Below, in pieces: positions 1-8,329 of a stretch of DNA of 64,000 nt (the stretch's first letter is position 1; each line of letters begins with the position of its first letter). Made by a program: the position numbers and the translations under genes. This stretch comes from an uncultured Sutterella sp. (GTDB lineage: Bacteria; Pseudomonadota; Gammaproteobacteria; Burkholderiales; Burkholderiaceae_F). The DNA is taken from assembly GCA_937906995.1 (NCBI GenBank), contig CALESB010000008.1, positions 1-64,000 of the forward strand, read 5' to 3'. Below the pieces are notes generated by a model. It was not told where the DNA came from, made no database searches, and saw only the letters and a program-made list of their open reading frames with translations.

Positions 1-124
1 CGCCGAATTGTTGGGCGAGAACCGTCGTGATAGCAGCCGTCAACGTCGTCTTACCATGGTCGACGTGACCGATCGTGCCCACGTTAACGTGGGGCTTGGT
101 GCGTTCAAACTTGCCTTTTGCCAT
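1..124 (-). CDS. tuf: Elongation factor Tu, N-terminal part (cut by window start)
   Basis: The first 41 codons of EF-Tu, the GTPase that delivers aminoacyl-tRNA to the ribosome A site. The translated start reads MAKGKFERTKPHVNVGTIGH and continues into the P-loop GHVDHGKT at residues 19-26, which is the diagnostic G1 motif of translational GTPases. The ATG is preceded by AGGAG six bases upstream, so the start is firm. The rest of the gene lies outside the window. It is the last visible member of a tRNA-Tyr, tRNA-Gly, tRNA-Thr, tuf transcription unit, the same order as the tufB locus of many Proteobacteria. Which of possible duplicate tuf copies this is cannot be told here. Confidence 0.97.
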   Translation of the reverse strand, partial: MAKGKFERTKPHVNVGTIGHVDHGKTTLTAAITTVLAQQFG

Positions 125-181
125 GGCTAACTCCTGAACAAATTAAATAATTAATCCTCGCACACGCGAGATAAAAGAAAC

Positions 182-256
<75 letters not shown>

Positions 257-286
257 TGAATTTTTCCGGGATTGTCCACTGAATTG

Positions 287-360
287 TGGAGCGGGTGAAG
301 GGAATCGAACCCTCGTCATAAGCTTGGAAGGCTTCTGCTCTACCATTGAGCTACACCCGC
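287..360 (-). tRNA. tRNA-Gly (TCC)
   Basis: Minus-strand cloverleaf with acceptor GCGGGTG pairing with CACCCGC, anticodon loop CTTCCAA (anticodon TCC), T-arm GAGGGTTCGATTCCCTT and an encoded CCA end. Middle member of the three-tRNA cluster. Confidence 0.97.
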
Positions 361-426
361 CTAAGTGTGAGGATTTTGATACTTCCCGCTAACAACCTCG
401 GTGTCGCCGCCTCAACAACGATCGCT

Positions 427-512
427 TGGTGGAGGGAGATGGATTCGAACCATCGTAGGCGTAAGCCAACAGATTTACAGTCTGCCCCCTTTAGCCACTC
501 GGGCATCCCTCC
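427..512 (-). tRNA. tRNA-Tyr (GTA)
   Basis: 86-nt class II tRNA on the minus strand. Acceptor GGAGGGA pairs with TCCCTCC, the anticodon loop CTGTAAA carries GTA, a long variable arm follows and CCA is encoded. First tRNA of the Tyr-Gly-Thr-tuf unit, directly downstream of a strong promoter. Confidence 0.97.
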
Positions 513-526
513 GTAGCGAGAATGGA

Positions 527-557
527 ATTATGGAAAACTTTTAATCCCTTGTCAAGT
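527..557 (-). promoter_or_regulatory. Promoter of the tRNA-Tyr/Gly/Thr-tuf unit
   Basis: On the minus strand a perfect -35 TTGACA (552-557) is followed after 19 bases by CATAAT (527-532), about 15 bases before the tRNA-Tyr 5' end. The spacer is longer than the ideal 17, but both elements are close to the sigma-70 consensus and the position fits. Confidence 0.7.
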
Positions 558-563
558 ACTTTT

Positions 564-893
564 TTAAAATTTTTGAAAGGCTTCTACTATCAGAAGGAAA
601 AAACCACCAAGAATCAAGTATGTAGCAAATTCACTTAACCATGAAAAAATTTTATTTTTTTCTTTATTTTTCTCACGTTCCTTCATCAATAGTGCATCTA
701 ACTCCTCTACACTCGAGGCATTTAGCAACTCATTGAAGTTAATTCTGGCCATATTGCCCAATCCAGCAATGAGCTTTATTGATGCGCCAACACAAATAAA
801 TGCCATTGCTAGATCACCCTGCATATAAACAGATATACCTGCTCCTGCTAATCCTGCAGAAATAATAATTGTGATCAGTTCAAACTTATTCAC
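564..893 (-). CDS. Small hypothetical membrane protein (109 aa)
   Basis: I do not recognise the family. The N-terminal half (residues about 5-48) is hydrophobic and could form one or two membrane segments. A charged stretch rich in K and E (about 68-81, EREKNKEKNK) follows, and a second hydrophobic segment lies near the C-terminus (about 90-105). The architecture resembles small inner-membrane proteins with a cytoplasmic basic/acidic loop. The gene is followed at once by the tRNA promoter. Its neighbour cls is divergent. No Cys motif, signal peptide or catalytic signature is visible. Coding status rests on ORF length and a sensible membrane pattern only. Confidence 0.6.
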   Translation of the reverse strand: MNKFELITIIISAGLAGAGISVYMQGDLAMAFICVGASIKLIAGLGNMARINFNELLNASSVEELDALLMKEREKNKEKNKIFSWLSEFATYLILGGFFLLIVEAFQKF

Positions 894-991
894 ACAACAC
901 TCCTTTATTTAATGGCCATGTTATACCACACAAGCTATTCCTTCATTTCATGTTCGGCTGTTACACTATGGGCACACAAGGAATAATTACG

Positions 992-2452
992 ATGTTTTTA
1001 TCACTCAAAGATCAACTGCTATCGTACGGTATGATTGCCGTTGCACTGCAAATCAGCTTTATAGTTGGTGTTACTTTACGTGTAATGCTCACACGCCATC
1101 CACCAGGCAGTGCTTTCGCCTGGATTTTATTAACTACGCTTCTACCATATGCTGGCTTTTTGCTCTACCTTCTTTTAGGCGAAAGAACGCTTGGACGTTG
1201 GCACGCCCTCAAATTACGCAAAGCGATGCGGAAAAAGCGCCAACAATTTCGTCAAATCTCTCATACTGAATCACGCTCCCCGATTGCCTATCGCGGACTT
1301 TCTCGTATGGCCACCAGACTCGGCAAATACCCATTAACCATTGAATCATCCCTACATCTTCTCGATGACTCTGACGAAGCTTTAACACGCCTAGAGGCTG
1401 ATATCGACAATGCGAAAGAATTTATTCTGATGGAGTTTTACATTTGGGATATCGGAGGTAAAGCAGACAACATCTCTGCGGCTATTGTGCGAGCTGCTAG
1501 ACGAGGAGTTAAGTGCTATGTCCTTGTCGACTCCATCGGATCCAGACGTTTCCTTAAAAGTGACTGGGTTTATCTTTTTAAAGATGCCAATGTTCATCTT
1601 GAGGAGGCGCTCCCCGTAAACCTCATCAGTGCGCTTCTGGCCCGTGCTGACATACGGCTACATCGAAAAATTGTGGTGATCGACAATCAAATTGGCTACA
1701 GCGGTAGCTTAAATATGGTTGATCCTCAATTTTTCAAATCAAATTCCTCCTCAAGCCAATGGATCGATGCCATGGTACAGGCCAAAGGAGAAATTGTTGA
1801 AAGTCTCTATCAACTCATTGAATTTGATTGGGAAGTTCTTACAGATTCAAAAGAACAACTTCCCAATAAAAAACTCAAAGAATTTGAATTCGATGAAAAA
1901 GACCAAGCAATCGTCATGGTCGTACCATCTGGCCCGGGCACCAGTCATGATGCTAATCAGCGAATTATTTTGCAAGCAATCCATGAGGCTAAAAAGGAGA
2001 TTCAAATCGTTACACCGTATTTCGTCCCTGGTGAGGCGTTAGCTCTTGCTCTTCAAAATGCTGCAATAAGAGGTGTTAAAGTCACCATTATCCTGTCGGA
2101 AAAAACAGACTCTTCTTTAGTGAGTTATGCTGCCCGACGTTATTTTGATGACCTTTTGCAATCTGGGGTGGAAATCCAACTCTATCACTCAGGCGTTTTA
2201 CACACGAAGAGCATTGTTATTGATGGTACTTTATCCCTTTTTGGCACTGTTAATATGGATGTAAGGAGCTTGCACTTAAATTACGAATTAATGCTCATGG
2301 TCATGGACAGAGAGTTTGCACAAAAGCTAGAGACTCTCAATCAATCTTACGTTCACGACAGTTCTAAATTAATTCCCCATATTTGGTATCGACGCGGCCT
2401 TTGGGAACGAACAAAAGAAGGGGCAAGTTACCTACTCTCACCCCTTTTATAA
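992..2452 (+). CDS. cls: Cardiolipin synthase (PLD superfamily)
   Basis: Bacterial cardiolipin synthase, which condenses two phosphatidylglycerol molecules to cardiolipin and glycerol at the inner membrane. Two N-terminal hydrophobic segments (about 9-27 and 38-58) anchor it. Two HxKxxxxD phospholipase D motifs are present: HRKIVVID near residue 224 and HTKSIVID near 404, each followed by the usual G-S/T-N sequence (SGSLNMVDP and FGTVNMDVR). Length of 486 aa matches ClsA-type enzymes. I chose the ATG at 992 over the in-frame ATG at 950 because AAGGA lies nine bases upstream and the protein then begins at the membrane anchor. It converges on a small minus-strand gene with only 10 bases between stops. 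Confidence 0.93.
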   Translation: MFLSLKDQLLSYGMIAVALQISFIVGVTLRVMLTRHPPGSAFAWILLTTLLPYAGFLLYLLLGERTLGRWHALKLRKAMRKKRQQFRQISHTESRSPIAYRGLSRMATRLGKYPLTIESSLHLLDDSDEALTRLEADIDNAKEFILMEFYIWDIGGKADNISAAIVRAARRGVKCYVLVDSIGSRRFLKSDWVYLFKDANVHLEEALPVNLISALLARADIRLHRKIVVIDNQIGYSGSLNMVDPQFFKSNSSSSQWIDAMVQAKGEIVESLYQLIEFDWEVLTDSKEQLPNKKLKEFEFDEKDQAIVMVVPSGPGTSHDANQRIILQAIHEAKKEIQIVTPYFVPGEALALALQNAAIRGVKVTIILSEKTDSSLVSYAARRYFDDLLQSGVEIQLYHSGVLHTKSIVIDGTLSLFGTVNMDVRSLHLNYELMLMVMDREFAQKLETLNQSYVHDSSKLIPHIWYRRGLWERTKEGASYLLSPLL

Positions 2453-2462
2453 CTGACTTCTT

Positions 2463-2852
2463 TTAATGCTCGCTTGGACGCTGCTTTTCTTCTACAACAA
2501 CTGCGTCCTCAACATCTTGAACTTGGCTGCGAAAACGCTTGGGAGCTTGTTCTTCATCTTCCTGATGGGTTCTAGAGCCAAATGGGTTGGCACTTTGTGG
2601 ATTAATTCTCATATCTTCATTCATCTCGCGCATTCGTGCTAATGGATCACCATACATAGCTCGATAGATCAATCCGCCAATGATTGTCACCACTACAAGA
2701 CCCAAAATGATCAAAGCAACCACACCAATGACTGGCAAAAGCAAAACCCCAATTCCCACCATCGCAGCCAGCACTGCAATGCTAACCAACAAGCGTAAGA
2801 AAGGATTTTGTGGCCCCGGGTTGGAACCTCCTCGATAGATATAAATGGGCAT
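2463..2852 (-). CDS. Hypothetical membrane protein (129 aa)
   Basis: Unrecognised small protein. It starts with a Gly/Pro-rich polar segment (MPIYIYRGGSNPGPQ), has a long strongly hydrophobic block (about 20-66) that can hold two membrane helices, and ends in a polar, acidic tail of about 60 residues with clusters such as HQEDEEQ and VVVEEKQ. It looks like a two-helix inner-membrane protein with a cytoplasmic tail. It is convergent with cls and divergent from folE2, with which it shares an upstream region containing two palindromes. Function unknown. Confidence 0.6.
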   Translation of the reverse strand: MPIYIYRGGSNPGPQNPFLRLLVSIAVLAAMVGIGVLLLPVIGVVALIILGLVVVTIIGGLIYRAMYGDPLARMREMNEDMRINPQSANPFGSRTHQEDEEQAPKRFRSQVQDVEDAVVVEEKQRPSEH

Positions 2853-2889
2853 GTCTTTGTTTTTCCCTTAAAATTCCTATTAATCTCAG

Positions 2890-2935
2890 CGCTAACTTTA
2901 GCGATTGCTTATAACCTTTGTCCATTACAAAGGTT
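2890..2935. promoter_or_regulatory. Two palindromes in the folE2 upstream region
   Basis: A perfect 9-bp inverted repeat, AACCTTTGT-N5-ACAAAGGTT (2913-2935), stands 23 bases to the left by start from a 6-bp inverted repeat, CGCTAA-N2-TTAGCG (2890-2903). Neither is followed by a T-run, so they look like operators rather than terminators. They lie between divergent genes and could control either. The regulator is unknown. Confidence 0.4.
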
Positions 2936-3124
2936 TCTATTCTTAATTTTGAATATACAGCAAAAAGTCTTGAAATTTATCCATTTTTTCCTGTTATTAA
3001 CTCCCAATTAGAGCAAGACCCAAAACACTTGGATACAATTTCATATTTTAATTGTTGTATTCTTCACTTTTTCGCAACGAATCGTTCGCAAATTTTTGCT
3101 TTTTTAGCGAAAATTAAGGCACTT

Positions 3125-3922
3125 ATGAAAACATTATCTGAAAATAATCTGCCTGACGTTCAGTCGAGCGTCGATCCTCGTAACATCGATATCGAGTATG
3201 TCGGTGTACGCGGAATGGAACTGCCTGTGTCTGTGCAATCCTCTACTGGATTACAACATACTGTTGCTAAGATTGGCATGTATGTTGGTCTTGATGCCTC
3301 AAAAAAGGGCACACACATGTCTCGTTTTCTTGGTTTATTGAGTAACCATCAGACGCCGATTTCCCATCAAAGCCTCGTTGATTTAATGCAACAAATGCTC
3401 CAAAACTTGGATGCAATCGAAGGCAAAATTGAGTTGGAGTTTCCATTTTTTGTTAAAAAGGCAGCTCCAGTTTCCAAACTGGAAAGTCTTATGAATTACC
3501 AAGTCCGTTACGAAGTGATTCAACGTAATGGACAGTTGCATGTATTGCAAACTACGGTTGTACCAGTAACAAGCCTTTGTCCTTGCAGCAAAGAAATTTC
3601 TCGTTACGGCGCACATAATCAACGCTCTCATATCACAATCACAATTCGTTGTAATGATGGTCAAGTGTCATTAGAAGACCAAATTCGTTACGCTGAAGAA
3701 AGTGCTTCTTGTGCTTTGTGGAGTCAATTAAAGCGAGTTGACGAAAAATTCGTCACTGAACGTGCGTACGAGAATCCCAAATTTGTAGAAGATTTGATCC
3801 GCGATGTTGCTGTGGCTTTGAATGCTGATTCGCATATCTTAGCTTATCGGATTCAGGCGGAAAACTTTGAATCAATTCACAACCACTCCGCCTATGCTCA
3901 AATTAGCAAAGGTGTACTTTAG
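3125..3922 (+). CDS. folE2: GTP cyclohydrolase FolE2 (type IB)
   Basis: Catalyses GTP to 7,8-dihydroneopterin triphosphate, the entry to folate synthesis. The 265-aa protein matches the FolE2/MptA family, not the classical FolE fold: it carries DIEYVGVRG near the N-terminus and the family motif TSLCPCSKEIS at about residues 149-159 (metal-binding Cys152) followed by GAHNQRSH. The reading frame is open 207 bases further upstream, but that extension is low-complexity and Phe-rich; the ATG at 3125 has AAGG five bases upstream and begins the conserved part. In many bacteria this isozyme replaces or backs up Zn-dependent FolE, often under Zur. The upstream palindromes here do not look like the usual Zur box. 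Confidence 0.93.
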   Translation: MKTLSENNLPDVQSSVDPRNIDIEYVGVRGMELPVSVQSSTGLQHTVAKIGMYVGLDASKKGTHMSRFLGLLSNHQTPISHQSLVDLMQQMLQNLDAIEGKIELEFPFFVKKAAPVSKLESLMNYQVRYEVIQRNGQLHVLQTTVVPVTSLCPCSKEISRYGAHNQRSHITITIRCNDGQVSLEDQIRYAEESASCALWSQLKRVDEKFVTERAYENPKFVEDLIRDVAVALNADSHILAYRIQAENFESIHNHSAYAQISKGVL

Positions 3923-3945
3923 TCTAAGTCTTTGTGGTTTGTGAT

Positions 3946-3980
3946 CCCTTCTGTACCCTAAAAAAGGGCAGAAGGGTTTT
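3946..3980 (+). terminator. Rho-independent terminator of folE2
   Basis: Stem CCCTTCTG/CAGAAGGG with a nested CCCT/AGGG pair in the loop, followed by TTTT, 24 bases after the folE2 stop. Confidence 0.85.
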
Positions 3981-4018
3981 GTACATTATTGAATTACTAA
4001 AACGTTGGATTAACTGTT

Positions 4019-5737
4019 ATGTTACTTGAACAAAAAAAGGCGATTCACGGCCTCTTTAGCCAAGCTCTCACTACCCTCGGTGTGACTGACATTAATGTCA
4101 TTTTGGAACGTCCTAAAGTCGCTGAACACGGTGATTTGGCTTGTAATGTTGCAATGCAATTGGCTCGAGCTTTAAAGAAAAATCCTCGTGAAATTGCTAA
4201 TAATTTAGTGAAAACACTCCAAGACATGCCGGAAACTGCCTCCTTGGTGGAAAGCTTTGAAATCGCAGGTCCTGGCTTTATCAACATGCGTTTGAGCAAT
4301 GCCGCCAAGTCAGCTGTTGTCTCCAAGGTTCTTCGTGAAGGTGAAAGTTTCGGTCAAAGCCACGAACATGACGGTGAAAGCATCCTTATTGAGTACGTCT
4401 CTGCCAATCCCACGGGACCTTTGCATTTAGGTCACGCCCGTCAGGGAGCTTTAGGTGATGTCCTTTCCAACCTAATGAAGACTCAAGGGTGGAATGTGTG
4501 TCGTGAGTTCTACTACAACGATGCTGGCGTACAAATCCAAACATTAACCACTTCTGTTCAATTGCGAGCCAAAGAAATTTTAGGCGAAACCATTGAGTTC
4601 CCAGAAAATGGTTATCAAGGACTTTATATTAAAGATATCGCACGCGACTTCTTGGATAAAAAGACAATCCAAACGCGTGAGGGACAATCAATTACCGCTA
4701 GCGGAGATGTTAACGATGTTGACAATATCCGCTCATTCTCTGTTGCCTATCTGAAAAATGAACAAGATAGCGACTTAAAAGCTTTAGGTGTTGGCTTCGA
4801 TAATTTCTTCTTAGAAAGCTCTTTGTATACCGATGGCTTGGTTGATCGTGCTGTTAGCGCTATGGTGGAGTCTGGTTACACCTATGAACAAGATGGTGCA
4901 TTATGGTTGCGTACGACAGACTTCAAAAAATTCGGTGATGATAAAGACCGAGTCATGCGCAAAAGCGATGGCCATTACACATACTTCGTTCCGGACGTTG
5001 CTTACCACCTCAAAAAATTCGAGCGCGGTTTCGTTAAAGCTGTCAATATTCAAGGTTCTGACCACCATGGTACGGTTGCCCGTGTTCGCATCGGCGTACA
5101 AGTAGCTGGTAAGGTACTTGGCTTGGACTTACCTGAAATTTTCCCTGACTATGTTCTGCACAAGATGCTTAAAGTCGTCAAAGAAGGACAAGAAGTCAAG
5201 ATGAGTAAGCGTTCTGGTTCTTATGTGACATTACGCGACTTAGTAAATTGGGTTGGTAAAGACGCTGCTCGCTTTTTCTTAGTGAGCCGCAAGGCCGATA
5301 GTGAATTTGTCTTTGATATTGACTTGGCATTGTCTCAATCGGACGAAAATCCTGTTTATTACCTACAGTACGCCCATGCTCGCATTTGCTCCGTTTTAGC
5401 TCAAGCTAAAGAAAAAGGGTTTACTGTTCCAAGCACACAAGAAGCAGCTGACGCAGACCTTAGTGTTTTGAATGAAAAAGCAGCTTCTGCTTTGATGGCC
5501 CGTTTGAGTGAATTCCCTGAAACGCTTTCTTTGGCTGCAAAAGATTTTGCACCTCACTCATTGTGCTTCTATTTAAAGGATTTAGCAGGCGACTTCCATG
5601 CTTTCTATAACGCCGACCGCATCTTGGTCGACGATGAAGCAACTCGCAATGCCCGCTTAGCTCTCTTACTTGCCACGCGTCAAGTGTTGCGCAATGGCTT
5701 GAACTTGCTTGGCGTAAGCGCTCCCGAAAAAATGTAA
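4019..5737 (+). CDS. argS: Arginyl-tRNA synthetase
   Basis: Class I aminoacyl-tRNA synthetase that charges tRNA-Arg. The 572-aa protein has the N-terminal ArgRS-specific additional domain (about 1-110), the HIGH-type signature HLGH at 136-139 within NPTGPLHLGHARQG, the KMSKS-type motif KMSKR at 394-398, and the C-terminal DALR anticodon-binding domain ending in LNLLG. Length fits the bacterial family. No good Shine-Dalgarno is seen before the ATG, only GGAT about ten bases upstream. First gene of a compact plus-strand operon with the SPOR, DsbA, phosphohexomutase and SDR genes (gaps of 8-14 bases). Confidence 0.97.
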   Translation: MLLEQKKAIHGLFSQALTTLGVTDINVILERPKVAEHGDLACNVAMQLARALKKNPREIANNLVKTLQDMPETASLVESFEIAGPGFINMRLSNAAKSAVVSKVLREGESFGQSHEHDGESILIEYVSANPTGPLHLGHARQGALGDVLSNLMKTQGWNVCREFYYNDAGVQIQTLTTSVQLRAKEILGETIEFPENGYQGLYIKDIARDFLDKKTIQTREGQSITASGDVNDVDNIRSFSVAYLKNEQDSDLKALGVGFDNFFLESSLYTDGLVDRAVSAMVESGYTYEQDGALWLRTTDFKKFGDDKDRVMRKSDGHYTYFVPDVAYHLKKFERGFVKAVNIQGSDHHGTVARVRIGVQVAGKVLGLDLPEIFPDYVLHKMLKVVKEGQEVKMSKRSGSYVTLRDLVNWVGKDAARFFLVSRKADSEFVFDIDLALSQSDENPVYYLQYAHARICSVLAQAKEKGFTVPSTQEAADADLSVLNEKAASALMARLSEFPETLSLAAKDFAPHSLCFYLKDLAGDFHAFYNADRILVDDEATRNARLALLLATRQVLRNGLNLLGVSAPEKM

Positions 5738-5746
5738 GGATAAGCT

Positions 5747-6289
5747 ATGGCAATTAACTCCTCCAAGGGTGGTCTTTGGTCCGGCATTTTAATTGGCACT
5801 GCTGTTGGCTGTACCTTGTCTGCAATCGTTGCATTAGCTATTACTAATGCTCCGATTCCTTTTGTCGAAAAGGTGCAAAAGTCAGCAACACCCGTTGATG
5901 CCTCTGCTCTTGATGGCAAAGATCCTAATGCCGCCCTTTACGACAGCAAAACTCGCTCTGCAGCTGAAGAGGCACTTTCTGAAATTAAAACAGTTGAAGC
6001 ACCAACAGCAAATCGTTTAGCTGAAGAAAATGCTAACTCTGTTCAGAATAATGGAACAACATATCGCATCCAAGCTGGCGCTTTCCGCAACGAGAAGGAT
6101 GCTATTAAAGTTCAATCTGACCTGGCTTTCATCGCTCTTGAGGCTGATGTTGTGAAATCAACTGATGCAGGAACGACTCTGTACAGAGTGATTCTTGGCC
6201 CCTTTGAAACAGCAAAAGAAGCCAATGAACTGCAACAACGTCTCTCAGCCAACGGCTTTGATTCTATGGTTGTTCGCAATAAACAATAA
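5747..6289 (+). CDS. SPOR-domain (FtsN-like) membrane protein
   Basis: Predicted bitopic inner-membrane protein with a periplasmic peptidoglycan-binding SPOR domain, the type that localises to denuded glycan at the division septum. Residues 12-34 form one membrane helix after a short basic N-terminus. A Pro/Ala/Glu-rich linker (about 40-100) leads to a C-terminal SPOR repeat (about 104-178) beginning YRIQAGAFRNEKDA and ending in YRVILGPF...NGFDSMVV. AAGGA lies eight bases before the ATG. The argS-SPOR-dsbA order is common in Betaproteobacteria. At 180 aa it is shorter than E. coli FtsN, so I do not give it that symbol. Confidence 0.88.
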   Translation: MAINSSKGGLWSGILIGTAVGCTLSAIVALAITNAPIPFVEKVQKSATPVDASALDGKDPNAALYDSKTRSAAEEALSEIKTVEAPTANRLAEENANSVQNNGTTYRIQAGAFRNEKDAIKVQSDLAFIALEADVVKSTDAGTTLYRVILGPFETAKEANELQQRLSANGFDSMVVRNKQ

Positions 6290-6297
6290 GACTTAGA

Positions 6298-6921
6298 ATG
6301 CGTAATTGGTTCTTAGGCTTGTTAATGCTTTTCATCGGTTCTGTCGCTTCTGCGACAGAACCGGTTGAGGGCAAAGACTATATATTAGTCAAACCCCAGG
6401 CCCCTACATCTTCTGAAAAAATCGATGTTATCGATTTTTTCTCCTATACCTGTGGACATTGCTTCCGCCTCTCCCCTTTAATTGAAACTTGGAACAAACA
6501 GCTTCCTCAAGACGTACATCTAATTCGCAGTCCTGTAGCTTGGGATGGCTCTTCTCAGTTTCTAGCCAACGTTTACTTCACCTTTGAAGCCATGAATCAT
6601 CTTGATGATTTACATCCTGCCTTTTGGCAAGATATTATGGCAGGCAAAATTACAAGTTCAGACTCTATGAACCAGTGGCTTAAGTCTCATGGTATTGAAC
6701 CAAAGACTTGGGATGAGGTATATGAGTCTTTTGCTGTTAAATTAAGCACACAACAAGCTGCTCAACGCTGGCAGGATTATCAATTGGACGCAACGCCCTA
6801 TATTGGTGTTGCAGGTAAGTATCTCACCGCTCCTCATCTAGCAGGATCACGCCAAAAGACAATTGAGGTTCTTAATTGGCTCATCGAAAAAGAGCGGAAA
6901 GATCGTCAGAAAAATCATTAA
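6298..6921 (+). CDS. dsbA: Thiol:disulfide interchange protein DsbA
   Basis: Periplasmic oxidase that introduces disulfide bonds into exported proteins. A Sec signal peptide (residues 1-19, cleavage near ASA-T) precedes a thioredoxin fold with an inserted helical domain. The active site is CGHC at 52-55 within DFFSYTCGHCFRL, and the cis-proline loop is DATPYIGV near residue 165. The 207-aa length is normal for DsbA. The active-site dipeptide is Gly-His rather than the Pro-His of E. coli DsbA, resembling protein disulfide isomerase. It follows the SPOR gene by 8 bases and is probably co-transcribed with argS. Confidence 0.92.
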   Translation: MRNWFLGLLMLFIGSVASATEPVEGKDYILVKPQAPTSSEKIDVIDFFSYTCGHCFRLSPLIETWNKQLPQDVHLIRSPVAWDGSSQFLANVYFTFEAMNHLDDLHPAFWQDIMAGKITSSDSMNQWLKSHGIEPKTWDEVYESFAVKLSTQQAAQRWQDYQLDATPYIGVAGKYLTAPHLAGSRQKTIEVLNWLIEKERKDRQKNH

Positions 6922-6935
6922 TTACGAGGTTTACG

Positions 6936-8321
6936 ATGCACATTGATGCTTCAATTTTTAAGGCCTACGACATTCGTGGCATTGTTGACAAAACATTAAC
7001 AACTGAGGCTGCCTTTGCAATCGGCCAAGCCTTGGGCTCTTTAGCCAAAAGCAAAGGGGTTGACACTATGTGTGTGGGCCGTGATGGCCGTTTATCGGGC
7101 CCCAAACTTGCCGACAGTTTGATGCAGGGCATTACGGACCAAGGCATTAATGTGAAATCCATCGGTTTAACACCAACACCTGTTCTGTATTTTGCAACAG
7201 TTCTAACCAATACGGGTTCTGGTGTAGCTGTCACTGGCTCACACAATCCTCCCGAATACAATGGTCTAAAAATGATGATGGCCAAAGAGACTCTTTTCGG
7301 GGATGGCATCCAAGCACTACGTGCCGATATTGAAAAGGGTATTGAATCGTCTAAGCACAAAGGCGCTATTGAAGAAATTGACGTGATTACCCCTTACCTT
7401 GAAAAAGTAACATCTGATGTCAAGCTCACTCGTCCAATGAAAGTGGCTATTGACTGTGGCAATGGTGTCACTGGTCCCTTGGCCACAGAATTGTTTAAAC
7501 GTCTTGGCTGCGAGGTCACAGCCTTATTTACAGACATTGATGGAGATTTCCCTAATCACCACCCCGATCCTTCTAAACCAGCTAATTTGAAGGACTTAAT
7601 TGAATGTGTTCAGAATTCTGATGTGGAATTAGGATTGGCTTTTGATGGTGATGGCGACCGTTTGGGTGTTGTCACCAAATCAGGGCAAATTATTTACCCT
7701 GATCGACAAATGATGCTTTTTGCAGCTGACATCCTTGAGCGTCACCCAGGTGAACGCATTATTTACGATGTCAAGTGCACACGCCGTTTAGTTCCCTGGA
7801 TTAAGGAGCACGGTGGCATCCCAACAATTTGCTGTACTGGCCACTCCTTGGTTAAAGCTAAGTTGAAAGAAACTCAGGCTCCCTTTGCTGGAGAAATGAG
7901 CGGCCACTTATTCTTTAACGACAAACGCTGGCCTGGTTTTGACGACGGTCTTTATGCTGGTGCTCGTATTCTCGAAATCCTATCTCGATACGATAATCCA
8001 TCGGCCGTACTTGAGGCGCTGCCTACTGCAGTTAACACACCTGAATTACATATCGAAATGGCTGAGGGTGAGAATAAGCGTTTCGTTCAACGTCTACAAA
8101 ACGAATTGCATTTTGATGATGCGACTGACATTATCAAAATTGATGGTATTCGCGTTGAATGGGAAGATGGCTTTGCCTTAGCCCGCTCATCTAATACAAC
8201 CCCTGTCGTTGTATTACGCTTAGAAGGCGATACAGTTGAGGCTCTAAAACGTATTCAAAAACGCTTTGCTCAAGCCCTGAAGTCTGTAGATGACACCATC
8301 GTTCTTCCTTTTGAAGATTGA
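6936..8321 (+). CDS. Phosphomannomutase/phosphoglucomutase (AlgC type)
   Basis: Alpha-D-phosphohexomutase that interconverts hexose 1- and 6-phosphates, feeding nucleotide-sugar, LPS or exopolysaccharide synthesis. The 461-aa protein starts with IFKAYDIRG, has the phosphoserine loop TGSHNP with Ser near 102, the Mg-binding DGDGDR at about 237-242, and the sugar-specificity loop GEMSGH. The longer frame overlaps dsbA; the ATG at 6936 follows ACGAGG and begins at the conserved segment. The overall pattern (YDIRG start, GEMSGH) matches PMM/PGM of Pseudomonas and Burkholderiales, so bifunctionality is likely but not proven. Confidence 0.93.
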   Translation: MHIDASIFKAYDIRGIVDKTLTTEAAFAIGQALGSLAKSKGVDTMCVGRDGRLSGPKLADSLMQGITDQGINVKSIGLTPTPVLYFATVLTNTGSGVAVTGSHNPPEYNGLKMMMAKETLFGDGIQALRADIEKGIESSKHKGAIEEIDVITPYLEKVTSDVKLTRPMKVAIDCGNGVTGPLATELFKRLGCEVTALFTDIDGDFPNHHPDPSKPANLKDLIECVQNSDVELGLAFDGDGDRLGVVTKSGQIIYPDRQMMLFAADILERHPGERIIYDVKCTRRLVPWIKEHGGIPTICCTGHSLVKAKLKETQAPFAGEMSGHLFFNDKRWPGFDDGLYAGARILEILSRYDNPSAVLEALPTAVNTPELHIEMAEGENKRFVQRLQNELHFDDATDIIKIDGIRVEWEDGFALARSSNTTPVVVLRLEGDTVEALKRIQKRFAQALKSVDDTIVLPFED

Positions 8322-8329
8322 GGCAATTT

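Noticed and set aside
2918..3124. N-terminal extension of folE2
   Set aside because: The extra 69 codons are Phe/Ile-rich without family similarity, contain part of a palindrome, and an ATG with ribosome site lies at the conserved start.
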